Source: Nitrospira sp. (GTDB taxonomy: Bacteria; Nitrospirota; Nitrospiria; Nitrospirales; Nitrospiraceae). Taken from it: a stretch of 64,000 nt of DNA. This document shows positions 50,536 through 60,430 of the stretch, in pieces. A program made the position numbers and the translations under genes. The stretch spans positions 496,001-560,000 of the forward strand of contig JARFXR010000001.1 of assembly GCA_029194535.1 (NCBI GenBank), in the 5' to 3' direction. Positions within the stretch are counted from its first letter, which is position 1. Each line of letters begins with the position of its first letter. Under the pieces are notes generated by a model, which had not been told where the DNA came from, did no database searches, and was given only the letters and a program-made list of their open reading frames with translations.

Positions 50536-53196
50536 TTGCTTTGTTGATGAGTGCGAATCAGTTGCGCGTTTCTGGAGGTCTGCCAACCGATTCAAAGCAT
50601 CGAGCGGGGTGAGGGAGAAGAGATCGATTTGTCTGACCTCTTCGATGAGGGGATGGGGTCGAGGGTCGGATGTACCCATGTTGACTGGTCGTTCGGCGAG
50701 TCGAACAGCGTCTGCCTGGGAAGCGGGTGCTTCTAATTGTGACAGGACTTCCTGTGCTCGATCGATGACGGACGAGGGAAGACCAGCCAGCTTTGCGACG
50801 TGAATGCCGTAGCTCTTATCTGCACCCCCCGGCTGAATCTTCCGAAGAAACAAGACATCCCCGTTGCGTTCTTGAACCACGACGCGATAGTTGCGGATGC
50901 CGTCGCGCAGGCTCTCCATCTGCGTCATCTCATGATAGTGCGTCGCAAAGAGAGTCCGCGCGCCCAGAGAGCGGCGGTCGTGGACGTATTCCGTGATGGC
51001 CCAGGCGATGCTCAGTCCGTCATAGGTGCTGGTCCCTCGACCGATCTCGTCGAGCAAAATCAAGCTTTTGCTCGTGGCAGAGTTCAGAATCTGCGCGCTC
51101 TCGATCATCTCGACCATGAAAGTACTCTGGCCGGCGGCGAGGTTGTCGGAAGCGCCGACACGGGTAAAAATTCGGTCGACAAGTCCAATATGGGCTTCGG
51201 CGGCGGGTACGAAGCTGCCGATCTGCGCGAGCAGGACAATGAGGGCGACCTGGCGCAAGTAAGTGCTCTTCCCCGCCATGTTGGGGCCGGTGAGAAGAAT
51301 GACCCGATTCGATTCGCCGTCGAGAAGGGTGTCGTTCGGAACGAACGGCAGGTCCGTGCTCAACTGCTCGACTACGGGATGGCGACCCTCGACAATCCTG
51401 ATTTCGTCGGCGTCATCAATGGTCGGCTGGACATACCGGTGCAAGGCGGCAGTTTCCGCCAATCCCGCGAGCACGTCGAGACGAGACAGGGCCTGGGCCA
51501 TCGATTGTAAACGCGGGAGTTCCTTGGCGATTTGTTCCCGCACTTCCGCAAACAGCTCTTCCTCCAACGCATGCAGCTGGGATTCTGCCCCCGTGACTTG
51601 TTCTTCCAAGTCTTTCAGTCCGGCGGTCATGTAACGTTCGACGTTGGCCAGGGTCTGCTTTCGGACGTAATCCGGCGGCACCTTCGAGAGGTTGGCTTTG
51701 GTTACCTCAATGTAATAGCCGAACACCTGGTTGAACCGGACCTTCAGTGAGTCGATGCCGGTTCGCGTGCGCTCCTGGCTTTCCAACGCGGTGATCCAGT
51801 CTTTTCCCTCGTGTCTCCGTTTCCGAAGCGCATCAACTTGAGGATGAAAACCTTCACGGATCACCTGGCCGTCTCGAACGGACATCGGTGCGTCGGGAGC
51901 GATCGCGCGCTCAATCACCTCATGAACGTCTCGACAATCGTCCCAGTTGTTTCGGATATCGACGAGTAGGGTCGCCGTGAAGGCATCCAGGGTGGATCGC
52001 AGCTCGGGCAGGGTGCGGAGCGAGTGTTTCAGCGCAAGGCATTCTTGCGGGCCGGCCAGGCCCAGCGTGATGCGGCTGCTCAACCGGGCCAGGTCCTGGA
52101 CCGTCCGTAGGATAGATCTGAGCGCAACCCGTTGAGAGAGGCACCGCTTCAACTCACCAACGGCGTCCAGACGGGATTGGATCGTTCGGCGATTGAGAAG
52201 GGGACGAACCAGCCATTCTCTGAGCAGCCGACTGCCCATGGAGGTGGAGGTCCGGTCCAGCGTCGACAGCAAAGTCGCGTGGCGGGGGCCCGTCCGCCCG
52301 TCCCCTCCGGTCAGCGGGCGAACGAGTTCAAGATTGCGAATCGTGGTTCCGTCCAAATGCATGGACTCTTCGTGCCACCGCCGTTGCAAGCGCCGGATAT
52401 GTGCGAGGGAAGCCGTCGGCTGGGTCTCCCGAAAATATCGCCACACGGCGCCGGCGGCCGCGAGACCGACCGTCAGACCGACGCAGCCGAATCCGTCAAG
52501 CGACTCCACGCCGAAGTGGGCCTTCAAGAGCGCCGTCGCCTCCTGCTCGGAAAAGGCGGCAGCGGGTTGGGCGCACAATCGTGCTTCGTTGAAACGAATC
52601 AATAGGGGCGCGACGGACTGATCTGACTCGGAGTACAGCAATTCCTTCGGCTCAATTCTGGCCAGTTCATCGAGCAACCTGGATTCGACGGTTTGGCGAC
52701 CGCCCTGAAATTCCGTCACCCAAAACTCACCGGTTGACACATCGAGGTTGGCCAGGCCGACCGACGGCGCACGCTTCGCTCCGCTCTGCGGTGAGCAGAA
52801 AACGGCCGTCAGAAAGCTTGATTCGCCTGCCGGAAGAAATTCCGTATCGACGAGGGTTCCGGGAGTGTACAGGCGCACGACTTCGCGCCGTACGAGTCCT
52901 TTAGCTAATCGCGGGTCCTCGACTTGTTCGCACAGGGCGACCGTGCGACCGGCCTTCAAGAGTTTGGCAATGTAGGTTTGTGCTGCGTGGTGAGGCACTC
53001 CACAGAGCGGGATCGGGTCTGTACTGCTCTTGTCGCGCGAGGTGAGCGCAATGCTCAGCAGAACGGATGCTTCCCTGGCATCGTCACCGAACATTTCATA
53101 GAAGTCGCCGACGCGAAAAAAGAGGATTGCCTCGGGATAGCCGCGCTTAAGCTCATGGTATTGCCGCATGAGCGGCGTGACATCGGCGTCACTCAT
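50518..53196 (-). CDS. mutS: DNA mismatch repair protein MutS
   Basis: 892 residues. The N-terminal mismatch-binding motif is intact ('LFFRVGDFYEMFGDDA', with the Phe-x-Glu pair). Core features: 'FNQVFGYYIEVTKANLSKVP'. ATPase domain with Walker A 'TGPNMAGKSTYLRQ' (near residue 635), 'FMVEMIESAQILNSATSKSLILLDEIGRGTSTYDGLSIAWAI' and 'TLFATHYHEM'. MutS-I type, recognising mismatches after replication. It overlaps the upstream LapA-like gene by 8 bp. The stop lies in the loop of the terminator at 50502-50535. Confidence 0.97.
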   Translation of the reverse strand: MSDADVTPLMRQYHELKRGYPEAILFFRVGDFYEMFGDDAREASVLLSIALTSRDKSSTDPIPLCGVPHHAAQTYIAKLLKAGRTVALCEQVEDPRLAKGLVRREVVRLYTPGTLVDTEFLPAGESSFLTAVFCSPQSGAKRAPSVGLANLDVSTGEFWVTEFQGGRQTVESRLLDELARIEPKELLYSESDQSVAPLLIRFNEARLCAQPAAAFSEQEATALLKAHFGVESLDGFGCVGLTVGLAAAGAVWRYFRETQPTASLAHIRRLQRRWHEESMHLDGTTIRNLELVRPLTGGDGRTGPRHATLLSTLDRTSTSMGSRLLREWLVRPLLNRRTIQSRLDAVGELKRCLSQRVALRSILRTVQDLARLSSRITLGLAGPQECLALKHSLRTLPELRSTLDAFTATLLVDIRNNWDDCRDVHEVIERAIAPDAPMSVRDGQVIREGFHPQVDALRKRRHEGKDWITALESQERTRTGIDSLKVRFNQVFGYYIEVTKANLSKVPPDYVRKQTLANVERYMTAGLKDLEEQVTGAESQLHALEEELFAEVREQIAKELPRLQSMAQALSRLDVLAGLAETAALHRYVQPTIDDADEIRIVEGRHPVVEQLSTDLPFVPNDTLLDGESNRVILLTGPNMAGKSTYLRQVALIVLLAQIGSFVPAAEAHIGLVDRIFTRVGASDNLAAGQSTFMVEMIESAQILNSATSKSLILLDEIGRGTSTYDGLSIAWAITEYVHDRRSLGARTLFATHYHEMTQMESLRDGIRNYRVVVQERNGDVLFLRKIQPGGADKSYGIHVAKLAGLPSSVIDRAQEVLSQLEAPASQADAVRLAERPVNMGTSDPRPHPLIEEVRQIDLFSLTPLDALNRLADLQKRATDSHSSTKQKGGSS

Positions 53197-53536
53197 CGGT
53201 TTGCGCTCGGAGCGAAGAGTCTCCCGCCGCCATGGATGACGTTTTCGCCGTCAACTTCTCCAAGGAGTTCCGCAGCCGTTCGAGGTCTACCTCTGCCTCC
53301 TGCAACGCTTTGGTCTTCCGGCGAAGTTCGATCCGGCCTCGGACCCACGGTGGGAACAAGAGGATTCCTGAGACCAGCAGGCCGACGGCAAATCCGGCCA
53401 GAATCGGTTTGTAAATGGGTGTGGAGGCGGAAAAGAGTCCGAAGAAATACCGAAGCGTGACTTCCTGTTCCTGATTCTGCAGGAAGAAAGCCAGACACAA
53501 GAGAAGAAGGGTTCCTACGAGAATGAGCCGAATCAT
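53189..53536 (-). CDS. LapA/DUF1049-domain membrane protein
   Basis: 115 residues. Two membrane segments ('LILVGTLLLLCLAFFLQNQEQEVTLRYFFG' and 'PILAGFAVGLLVSGILLFPP') followed by a basic and then coiled-coil tail ('RRKTKALQEAEVDLERLRNSLEKL'). This is the lipopolysaccharide assembly protein A domain layout: TM, 'N...v.l.ff', TM, coiled coil. Its 8-bp overlap with mutS and 4-bp overlap with tsaE indicate a compact operon. Confidence 0.82.
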   Translation of the reverse strand: MIRLILVGTLLLLCLAFFLQNQEQEVTLRYFFGLFSASTPIYKPILAGFAVGLLVSGILLFPPWVRGRIELRRKTKALQEAEVDLERLRNSLEKLTAKTSSMAAGDSSLRAQTDE

Positions 53537-54123
53537 GCTGGCGATACCTTCCTGCGCGCCGCCGCGAGTTGGGGGAATTTCGTCTTTGCCCGCGCCAGCA
53601 GTCCGGTTGAAACCGGTCCTTGGGCCGCCAATCGAATTCTTCTACTCCCAATGGTCAGGTGGCGCAACTCAATTTCAAGACGGTCGTCCGGCCACCAGCC
53701 GGGCGACTTGTCGGCCCATTCGACGGCGGCAACGGTGGTTCCTGACAGATATTCCGTCAGTCCCATCGATTCCGGTTCATGAGGCGACCGGATCCGGTAC
53801 AGATCCATGTGCACTAAGACGAGCCTCCCGCGATACTCATGAGCAAGAATGAACGTGGGGCTGCTCACGGACATCGGACAGGCGTTCAAACCCTTGGCGA
53901 TTCCCCGTACCAAGGTCGTTTTCCCCGCTCCTAACGTTCCGATGAGGGCCAGAAATTCTCCACCGCGCAACGTGTGACCCAAAGCCTGACCGAGCCGGTC
54001 CGTTCCGCTCGCCGACCGAGAAGTCAGCTGCCACGTCGGCTTCGATCGCGCTATGGCGTGGCGTTGCCGGATGGGCCGCGACGCCACGGACTTACGTTTA
54101 GTGACAGATGACTTGGAGGGCAT
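53533..54123 (-). CDS. tsaE: tRNA threonylcarbamoyladenosine biosynthesis ATPase TsaE
   Basis: 196 residues from ATG 54123. The domain begins near residue 40 after a basic, Ser-rich N-terminal extension. Walker A 'GTLGAGKTTLVRGIAKGL', then 'VSSPTFILAHEYRG...LVHMDLYRI' and 'GLTEYLSGTTVAAVEWADK', all typical of TsaE (YjeE). It supports t6A37 synthesis with TsaB and TsaD, which are not in this window. The start overlaps the end of nnr by 26 bp. The 40-residue basic extension is unusual for TsaE (about 150 residues). Confidence 0.93.
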   Translation of the reverse strand: MPSKSSVTKRKSVASRPIRQRHAIARSKPTWQLTSRSASGTDRLGQALGHTLRGGEFLALIGTLGAGKTTLVRGIAKGLNACPMSVSSPTFILAHEYRGRLVLVHMDLYRIRSPHEPESMGLTEYLSGTTVAAVEWADKSPGWWPDDRLEIELRHLTIGSRRIRLAAQGPVSTGLLARAKTKFPQLAAARRKVSPA

Positions 54124-55648
54124 AAGGAATCTGCTCAATCACATCTCGAGCAAGCATGCCGGCCTCTCCAAGTCGGTTGGAGGCCAGATCACCGGCCATC
54201 CCATGGATATATACGGCCGCGCAGGCGGCTTCCCACGGCGGAAGCCCTTGCGCCAGGAGGCCGACCGTCATGCCGGTCAGGGCATCGCCTGTCCCCGCCG
54301 TTGCCATCCCGGGATTTCCGGTGGGGCAGATGGCGACCACTCCGTCCGGTCGAGCGATCACCGAGCGGGCGCCTTTCAATACCAGAATCACGCCTGCCTG
54401 GCGGGCGAATCGGCTGGCTGTGCCGATCCGGTCCGCATTCACCGACTGAGCGGTCGCACCTGATTCAAGCCGAGCCATTTCCCCTGGATGAGGAGTAAGG
54501 ATCGGCGTGACTCTGCATCCTGCCAAGAGATAGCTCTGCCCCGCCAGGGCAGTGAGTGCGTCCGCGTCCATGACGGAGGGGCGGTCCAGGTGTTTCACGA
54601 GAGACCGAACCAACTCGACGGTCTCGTTATGAGTCGATAGGCCCGGACCGACGGCTACCGCGGTCTTCGATCGAATGAACCGGATGAGCGGGTCGAGACT
54701 GTCACGACTGAGCGTCCTCGCTTCGGTTTCCGGAAACGGCACGGTCATCGCCTCAAGGAGCTTGGCCTCCAGCACATCGTTCACGCTGGTTGGTGCGGCA
54801 ACCGTCACCAAACCCGCCCCCGTCCGAAGCGCCGCCTGCGCGGCAAGCGCTGCAGCTCCGGTCTTGCCCACGGAACCGGCAATGATGCCGACATGACCAA
54901 AGGTGCCCTTGTGCGCGGAGGTCCGCCGACGAGGAAGGCTGTGCCGGACGATTTTCTTGTCGAGCAGGGTTACGTGACTGTCTACGTCCGCGGCGAAGGA
55001 CGGAGGGATCCCGATATCCGCCACCTGGACGATTCCGGCGTGATCGATCCCCTGGCCGACGTACAAACCTAGTTTGGGAAGACCGAAGGTGACCGTCAGG
55101 GAGGCGTCCACGGCTGCTCCCAGCGCTGAACCGCTGTCCGCATGGATTCCCGAGGGAATATCGACGGCCACCGTGGGTCGCCCGCATTGGTTCAACAGAT
55201 TGATCGCGTCTCGGTAGGTCCCTATCACGTCAGTGCATAAACCGGTGCCCAAGATGGCGTCGACCACCAGATCGCTCGCAGCCAAGAGTGTCCTGGTTCG
55301 ATCCTCGACACGAAAAGGAAGGATCGAGGACCTGCCGGCCGTTCGAATGAACCGTCGGTACATGACGGCGGCATCACGGGTGAGCGCTGAAACCGGCGTC
55401 AGCAAGAACACACGGACTTTGGCGCCACAACGATGCAGCAGCCGGGCGACGACCAGTCCGTCCCCTCCGTTGTTTCCCTTTCCACAGATGACAGTGATCG
55501 TTCTGGCGCGCGGAGACCCGAATTGTGCCTCCAGATGCTTGACCACCTCTTGGCCGGCACGTTCCATTAACACGATACCGGGAACACGGCCTTCGACGAT
55601 CGTCCGACGGTCCAGCGCCTGCATCTGGGCGGCGGTGACAACCTTCAT
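54098..55648 (-). CDS. nnr: Bifunctional NAD(P)H-hydrate epimerase / ADP-dependent dehydratase
   Basis: 516 residues. N-terminal YjeF_N epimerase domain about 1-215 ('MQALDRRTIVEGRVPGIVLMERAG', 'VICGKGNNGGDGLVVARLL', 'VDAILGTGL', 'VAVDIPSGIHADSG'). C-terminal ribokinase-like dehydratase about 230-505 ('HKGTFGHVGIIAGSVGKTGAAALAAQAALRTGAGLVTVA', 'ILTPHPGEMARLE', 'NPGMATAGTGDALTGMTVGLLAQG'). It repairs damaged NADHX/NADPHX. Between pdxJ and tsaE on one strand; a nnr-tsaE order is common in bacteria. Confidence 0.96.
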   Translation of the reverse strand: MKVVTAAQMQALDRRTIVEGRVPGIVLMERAGQEVVKHLEAQFGSPRARTITVICGKGNNGGDGLVVARLLHRCGAKVRVFLLTPVSALTRDAAVMYRRFIRTAGRSSILPFRVEDRTRTLLAASDLVVDAILGTGLCTDVIGTYRDAINLLNQCGRPTVAVDIPSGIHADSGSALGAAVDASLTVTFGLPKLGLYVGQGIDHAGIVQVADIGIPPSFAADVDSHVTLLDKKIVRHSLPRRRTSAHKGTFGHVGIIAGSVGKTGAAALAAQAALRTGAGLVTVAAPTSVNDVLEAKLLEAMTVPFPETEARTLSRDSLDPLIRFIRSKTAVAVGPGLSTHNETVELVRSLVKHLDRPSVMDADALTALAGQSYLLAGCRVTPILTPHPGEMARLESGATAQSVNADRIGTASRFARQAGVILVLKGARSVIARPDGVVAICPTGNPGMATAGTGDALTGMTVGLLAQGLPPWEAACAAVYIHGMAGDLASNRLGEAGMLARDVIEQIPYALQVICH

Positions 55649-55714
55649 AGAAGACCTCGCCTGATCACGATTCTACAGCGCTGCGAGAATGAGCCCCTCC
55701 TGCAGCCCGGTACC

Positions 55715-56428
55715 TCAACTGACGAGCGCCTTCATCTCCCTCACGGCGCGATCGAGGCCGACCAATATCGCCCGGGCCATGATACCGTGGCCGATGTTGT
55801 ACTCCACGATTTCCGGAACATGCGTCAGGCGTTTCACGTTCTGGTAATTCAAACCGTGGCCGGCATTGACACCGAGGCCAAGCTTATAGGCCAGTTTTGC
55901 CGACTGGGTGATGGCTTCTACTGCGGCATCGGCCTCCTTGGCCCGTTGGGCATTGGCATAGCGCCCTGTATGAAGCTCGACGAAATCCACCGAGAGTTTA
56001 TGGGCTGCCTTGACTTGCGAGAGATCCGGTTCGATGAACAGGCTGACGGAAATGGCGCTGTTGTGCAGAAGGTCCACGATCTGATGGAGACGGTCCTTGT
56101 GGCCGACGGCATCAAGACCGCCCTCGGTCGTCAATTCCTGCCGTCGCTCGGGAACGAGCGTGACCATGTCCGGCCTGATCCCTAGCGCGAGCTTCGCCAT
56201 GTCTTCATCGGCGGCGATTTCAAGATCTAGCTTCGTGTGGATCATGTCACGAAGCAGCCGAACGTCACGATCCTGAATGTGACGTCGATCCTCTCGAAGA
56301 TGGACGACAATTCCGTCTGCCCCTGCCAGTTCCACCAACACCGCGGCGGCGATCGGGTCGGGGTCCGGCCCGCCGCGAGCTTGACGGAGAGTCGCGATGT
56401 GATCAATGTTGACACCCAATCTAGGCAC
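55715..56428 (-). CDS. pdxJ: Pyridoxine 5'-phosphate synthase
   Basis: 237 residues from GTG 56428, chosen because GGAGGTGG sits 4-6 bp upstream and the protein then begins 'VPRLGVNIDHIATLRQARGG', the usual PdxJ N-terminus. An ATG at 56440 contains that SD within its own coding sequence. Other motifs: 'GADGIVVHLREDRRHIQDRDV', 'VELHTGRYAN', 'GLGVNAGHGLNYQNV', 'EYNIGHGIMARAILVGLDRAVREM'. It condenses 3-amino-2-oxopropyl phosphate with deoxyxylulose 5-phosphate (vitamin B6). Confidence 0.95.
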   Translation of the reverse strand: MPRLGVNIDHIATLRQARGGPDPDPIAAAVLVELAGADGIVVHLREDRRHIQDRDVRLLRDMIHTKLDLEIAADEDMAKLALGIRPDMVTLVPERRQELTTEGGLDAVGHKDRLHQIVDLLHNSAISVSLFIEPDLSQVKAAHKLSVDFVELHTGRYANAQRAKEADAAVEAITQSAKLAYKLGLGVNAGHGLNYQNVKRLTHVPEIVEYNIGHGIMARAILVGLDRAVREMKALVS

Positions 56429-56713
56429 TGCCACCTCCATCTTGAAGCCAGATCGACGAAAAGAGCCGAAGTCGGACAATGGGTAGGAGAGCCGTCGGCT
56501 GTTGTAGCAGAAATCCTCGGAACGGGGCAAGAAATGGGGAGCACGCCAGTGACCCCCGCGGCGTTCCTCACGTCGTCCTGCCGAACCCCACAGAAACACG
56601 CGACAATTTGACTCTGCAGGCCCGCCGCAATTAGAATACGCGCTTGTCGGCTAACGGGGGTGTATCCATCCCGAGCCTGCATCCACTCATCGAATACGAC
56701 AACATCTCGCGTT

Positions 56714-57910
56714 ATGGGATTGGCTGATCACTTCTACCGGTTGAAACGGCTTCCTCCGTATGTGTTTGCCCAGGTGCAGAGCCTGAAACTGGACGCTCGC
56801 CACCGCGGGGAAGATATCATCGATTTCGGGATGGGCAACCCGGACCAGCCGACACCTCCGCACATCGTCGAAAAGATGATCGAAGCAGCGCGGAAAGGGA
56901 GGAATCATCGCTACTCCGCCTCCCGCGGCATCACGAAGCTGCGCCATGCCATCGCCGCCTGGTATCGCCGCAACTACGACGTCGACTTGGATCCAGAAAC
57001 GGAAGCGATCGTCACGATCGGCTCGAAAGAAGGGTTGGCGCATTTGTCTCTCGCCATGATTGGCCCCGGCGATGTGGTGTTGACCCCGACGCCGACCTAT
57101 CCGATCCATATGTACAGCTTCATCATCGCGGGTGGAGAAGTCCGCGGGATTGAATTGCGGCCCGACAGCGACTTTTTCGACGATCTTCAACGGGTCTATC
57201 GGCAGACATTTCCTCGGCCGAGGATTCTCGTCATCAATTTTCCTCACAATCCCACCACGGCCGTCGCCGATCTGGAGTTCTTCAAGAAAATCGTGGCCTT
57301 TGCCAAGGAGCACAACGTCATCGTCATTCACGATCTCGCCTATGCCGACCTGGTATTCGACGGGTACAAGGCTCCAAGCTTTCTTCAGGTGCAAGGCGCC
57401 AAGGACGTCGGAGTCGAGTTCTATACGCTGTCCAAGGCCTACAACATGCCGGGATGGCGGGTGGGGTTTTGTGTCGGTAACCGTGAAGTGGTCGGTGCAT
57501 TGGCCAAGATCAAGAGCTACCTGGACTACGGCATCTTCCAACCGCTTCAAATCGCCAGCGTCATAGCGCTGAACGGGCCTCAGGATTGCGTGAAGGACAC
57601 CGTGTCGCGCTATCAGAAACGGCGCGATGTCCTGGTGAGCGGCTTGAATCGCATTGGATGGAACGTCGCCAAGCCCCGGGCGACGATGTTCGTCTGGGCC
57701 AGGATTCCGCTGCCATATCGCCATATGGGATCGCTGGAGTTTTCCAAACTGCTTTTACGAGAGGCGAAAGTCGCCGTGTCGCCCGGAATCGGCTTCGGCG
57801 AGGGCGGTGACGAATACGTCCGGTTCGCCCTGGTCGAGAACGAACATCGAACGAGACAGGCGGTCAGGGGCATTCGCAAGGCCTTGAAGCTTGAGGGAAC
57901 GGAAGAATGA
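56714..57910 (+). CDS. alaC: Alanine-synthesising PLP aminotransferase (AlaC type)
   Basis: 398 residues from ATG 56714. It follows E. coli AlaC closely: '[44 protein letters not shown]', '[20 protein letters not shown]', '[23 protein letters not shown]', the PLP Lys in '[21 protein letters not shown]', and '[39 protein letters not shown]'. It makes alanine from pyruvate and glutamate. An LL-diaminopimelate aminotransferase is a related alternative. It overlaps hom by 4 bp, so it leads the operon. Confidence 0.9.
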   Translation: MGLADHFYRLKRLPPYVFAQVQSLKLDARHRGEDIIDFGMGNPDQPTPPHIVEKMIEAARKGRNHRYSASRGITKLRHAIAAWYRRNYDVDLDPETEAIVTIGSKEGLAHLSLAMIGPGDVVLTPTPTYPIHMYSFIIAGGEVRGIELRPDSDFFDDLQRVYRQTFPRPRILVINFPHNPTTAVADLEFFKKIVAFAKEHNVIVIHDLAYADLVFDGYKAPSFLQVQGAKDVGVEFYTLSKAYNMPGWRVGFCVGNREVVGALAKIKSYLDYGIFQPLQIASVIALNGPQDCVKDTVSRYQKRRDVLVSGLNRIGWNVAKPRATMFVWARIPLPYRHMGSLEFSKLLLREAKVAVSPGIGFGEGGDEYVRFALVENEHRTRQAVRGIRKALKLEGTEE

Positions 57911-59220
57911 GATCGCGCGTGGGTGTGGGGATTGTCGGGTTCGGTACCGTCGGGTCCGGGGTCGCCAGAATTCTATTGGACAATGCAGCGATCATCCGGC
58001 GACGGGTGGGGGCTCCGCTTGAGCTCGCCCGGATCGCCGATCTCGACGTCACTCGCAGCCGTGGGATCGATTTGGCGTCGGGTGTCCTCGTGAACGATGC
58101 CAAGCAGGTCTTGGCCGATCCCCAAGTCGACATTGTCGTCGAACTGATCGGTGGCTGTGACCTCGCCAAGCGAATCCTCCTCGACGCGATCGATGCCGGA
58201 AAGCATGTCGTCACGGCCAATAAGGCGTTGCTCGCGCTTCACGGCGAAGAATTGTTTGCGGCGGCGGCCCGCAAGGGAGTCGATCTCGGGTTCGAAGCCA
58301 GTGTCGGCGGCGGGATTCCTGTCATCCGTGTCTTGACGGAAGGACTGGCTGCCAATGCGATTCAATCGATTTACGGCATCATCAACGGGACCTCCAACTA
58401 CATTTTGTCCCGCATGACGAATGAAGGGCAGGGATTTGGAGAGAATCTGGCTGAAGCGCAGCGGGCGGGGTATGCAGAAGCCAATCCGACGTTCGACGTG
58501 GCGGGGACGGACTCGGCGCACAAGTTGGCGATCCTGGCAAACTTGGCCTTCGGTTCGCCGATTAACTTCAAGGATCTCTATACGGAGGGCATCACGCATA
58601 TCACGCAGCATGATATTGCCTATGCCCGGGAGTTCGGATTCACGATCAAATTGTTGGGTATCGCCAAGCTGGTCGACGGCGAGGTGGAAGCGAGGGTGCA
58701 CCCCACGATGCTTCCGGCTGATTCCCCGTTGGCCAAGATCGAAGGTGTCTACAACGCGATTCAGTTGGTCGGCGATGCGGTGGGAGACGTAGTCCTTGTC
58801 GGTCGAGGGGCCGGCGACATGGCGGCGGGCAGCGCCGTGGTGAGCGATATCATTGCCAGCGCCCGTCATCTGCTGAAGGGCGGCGCCGGCCGTGTCCCAC
58901 CCGCCTCATTCCAGCAGGACCAGCGGCGTCCCTTGCGCATGCGACCGATGGAGGAGATCAGCTCGTTGTACTATTTGCGATTCATGGTGCTCGATCGTCC
59001 TGGTGTGTTGGCGCAAATAGCCGGTGAACTCGGCCGCTATGGAATCAGCATTTCTTCGATGTTGCAAAAGGGACGGCGAGCAGGACAAACGGTGCCGATC
59101 GTGATCAAGACGCACGCGGCGCAGGAGCGAGCCGTTCAGATGGCGCTGCAAGAGATCAACCGCATGGACTTCATGTCCGAGCCGACCACCTTGGTTCGAG
59201 TGGAGGGTAAGGACGAGTGA
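57907..59220 (+). CDS. hom: Homoserine dehydrogenase
   Basis: 437 residues. NAD(P)-binding '[19 protein letters not shown]', '[16 protein letters not shown]', '[42 protein letters not shown]', the catalytic region '[28 protein letters not shown]', and a C-terminal ACT domain ('[35 protein letters not shown]') for feedback by threonine. Converts aspartate semialdehyde to homoserine. Translationally coupled to alaC. Confidence 0.97.
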   Translation: MRSRVGVGIVGFGTVGSGVARILLDNAAIIRRRVGAPLELARIADLDVTRSRGIDLASGVLVNDAKQVLADPQVDIVVELIGGCDLAKRILLDAIDAGKHVVTANKALLALHGEELFAAAARKGVDLGFEASVGGGIPVIRVLTEGLAANAIQSIYGIINGTSNYILSRMTNEGQGFGENLAEAQRAGYAEANPTFDVAGTDSAHKLAILANLAFGSPINFKDLYTEGITHITQHDIAYAREFGFTIKLLGIAKLVDGEVEARVHPTMLPADSPLAKIEGVYNAIQLVGDAVGDVVLVGRGAGDMAAGSAVVSDIIASARHLLKGGAGRVPPASFQQDQRRPLRMRPMEEISSLYYLRFMVLDRPGVLAQIAGELGRYGISISSMLQKGRRAGQTVPIVIKTHAAQERAVQMALQEINRMDFMSEPTTLVRVEGKDE

Positions 59221-59224
59221 TGCC

Positions 59225-60283
59225 ATGAATCCCTGGCGCGGGTTGATCGAAGAATACCGCAAGTTCCTGCCCGTGAGCGAACACACGCCGGTCGTGTCCT
59301 TAGGAGAAGGAAACACGCCTCTCATCCGAGCGGGCAAGCTCGCCAAAACAATTGCGCCCGGCGTCGATCTCTACCTGAAAGTCGAGGGGGCCAATCCGAC
59401 CGGATCCTTCAAGGATCGCGGCATGACCATGGCGATTTCCAAAGCGCTGGAGAACGGCGCGCAGGCGGTCATCTGTGCGTCGACCGGGAACACTTCCGCG
59501 TCGGCGGCGGCTTACGGCGCACGTGCAGGCCTGGCGGTCTATGTTCTGATCCCTGCGGGGAAGATCGCAATGGGCAAATTGTCGCAAGCCATGATGCATC
59601 AGGCCACGGTGATTCAGATCGACGGGAATTTCGATCAGGCGCTCTCGATCGTCAAGGAGGTGTCGGTGCTGCATCACATCGAGCTCGTCAACTCGCTCAA
59701 TCCCTATCGGATCGAAGGCCAGAAGACGGCTGCCATGGAGGTGTGCGATCAATTGGGTGACGCCCCGACTCTGCATGTGTTGCCGGTTGGAAATGCGGGA
59801 AATATCACCGCGTATTGGAAGGGATATCAAGAATACCGCGCAGCCAACCAGACGACCCGCTCGCCGCGCATGATGGGCTTTCAGGCTGCGGGAGCGGCTC
59901 CGATGGTACTCGGCCGTGTCGTTGAAAACCCGCAGACGGTGGCGACGGCCATCCGAATCGGTAATCCCGCGAGTTGGCAAGCCGCTTTGGAGGTGATCAA
60001 GGACTCCTCGGGAGCCATTGATTCGGTTCTGGACGAAGAGATCCTCCAGGCCTATACCATGGTGGCTGGAACGGAGGGCGTGTTCTGTGAGCCGGCTTCG
60101 GCGGCCTCCGTTGCTGGGGTAATTAAGCTGAGCCGGCAGGGTGCGCTTCGCGAGGGAGACACCGTCGTGTGTACCTTAACCGGCCACGGCTTGAAGGATG
60201 CCGATACCGCCATTAGTGTGTCGGTTCAGCCGAAAACCGTCCAAGCCACCAAGGACGATGTGGTTCGGCTCCTCAAAGTCTAG
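59225..60283 (+). CDS. thrC: Threonine synthase
   Basis: 352 residues. '[18 protein letters not shown]', PLP Lys in '[20 protein letters not shown]', '[21 protein letters not shown]', '[18 protein letters not shown]' and '[15 protein letters not shown]'. Short threonine synthase class (about 350 residues), converting O-phosphohomoserine to threonine. It follows hom by 4 bp. Its substrate requires a homoserine kinase; no ThrB is seen nearby, but an ApgM-family gene follows. Confidence 0.96.
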   Translation: MNPWRGLIEEYRKFLPVSEHTPVVSLGEGNTPLIRAGKLAKTIAPGVDLYLKVEGANPTGSFKDRGMTMAISKALENGAQAVICASTGNTSASAAAYGARAGLAVYVLIPAGKIAMGKLSQAMMHQATVIQIDGNFDQALSIVKEVSVLHHIELVNSLNPYRIEGQKTAAMEVCDQLGDAPTLHVLPVGNAGNITAYWKGYQEYRAANQTTRSPRMMGFQAAGAAPMVLGRVVENPQTVATAIRIGNPASWQAALEVIKDSSGAIDSVLDEEILQAYTMVAGTEGVFCEPASAASVAGVIKLSRQGALREGDTVVCTLTGHGLKDADTAISVSVQPKTVQATKDDVVRLLKV

Positions 60284-60430
60284 ACGGCCATGCTATCGGA
60301 TGTGCCGACCCTCAGGGGCGCATAAGGCCGCTTCATCACGGCGAACCAAGATGCCGTTCTGGGCCTCTGCGCAGACGGGTCTTGTGTCGAAGGGGAATGA
60401 CACATCATTTGCGATGTGGATGTGGTTTCA

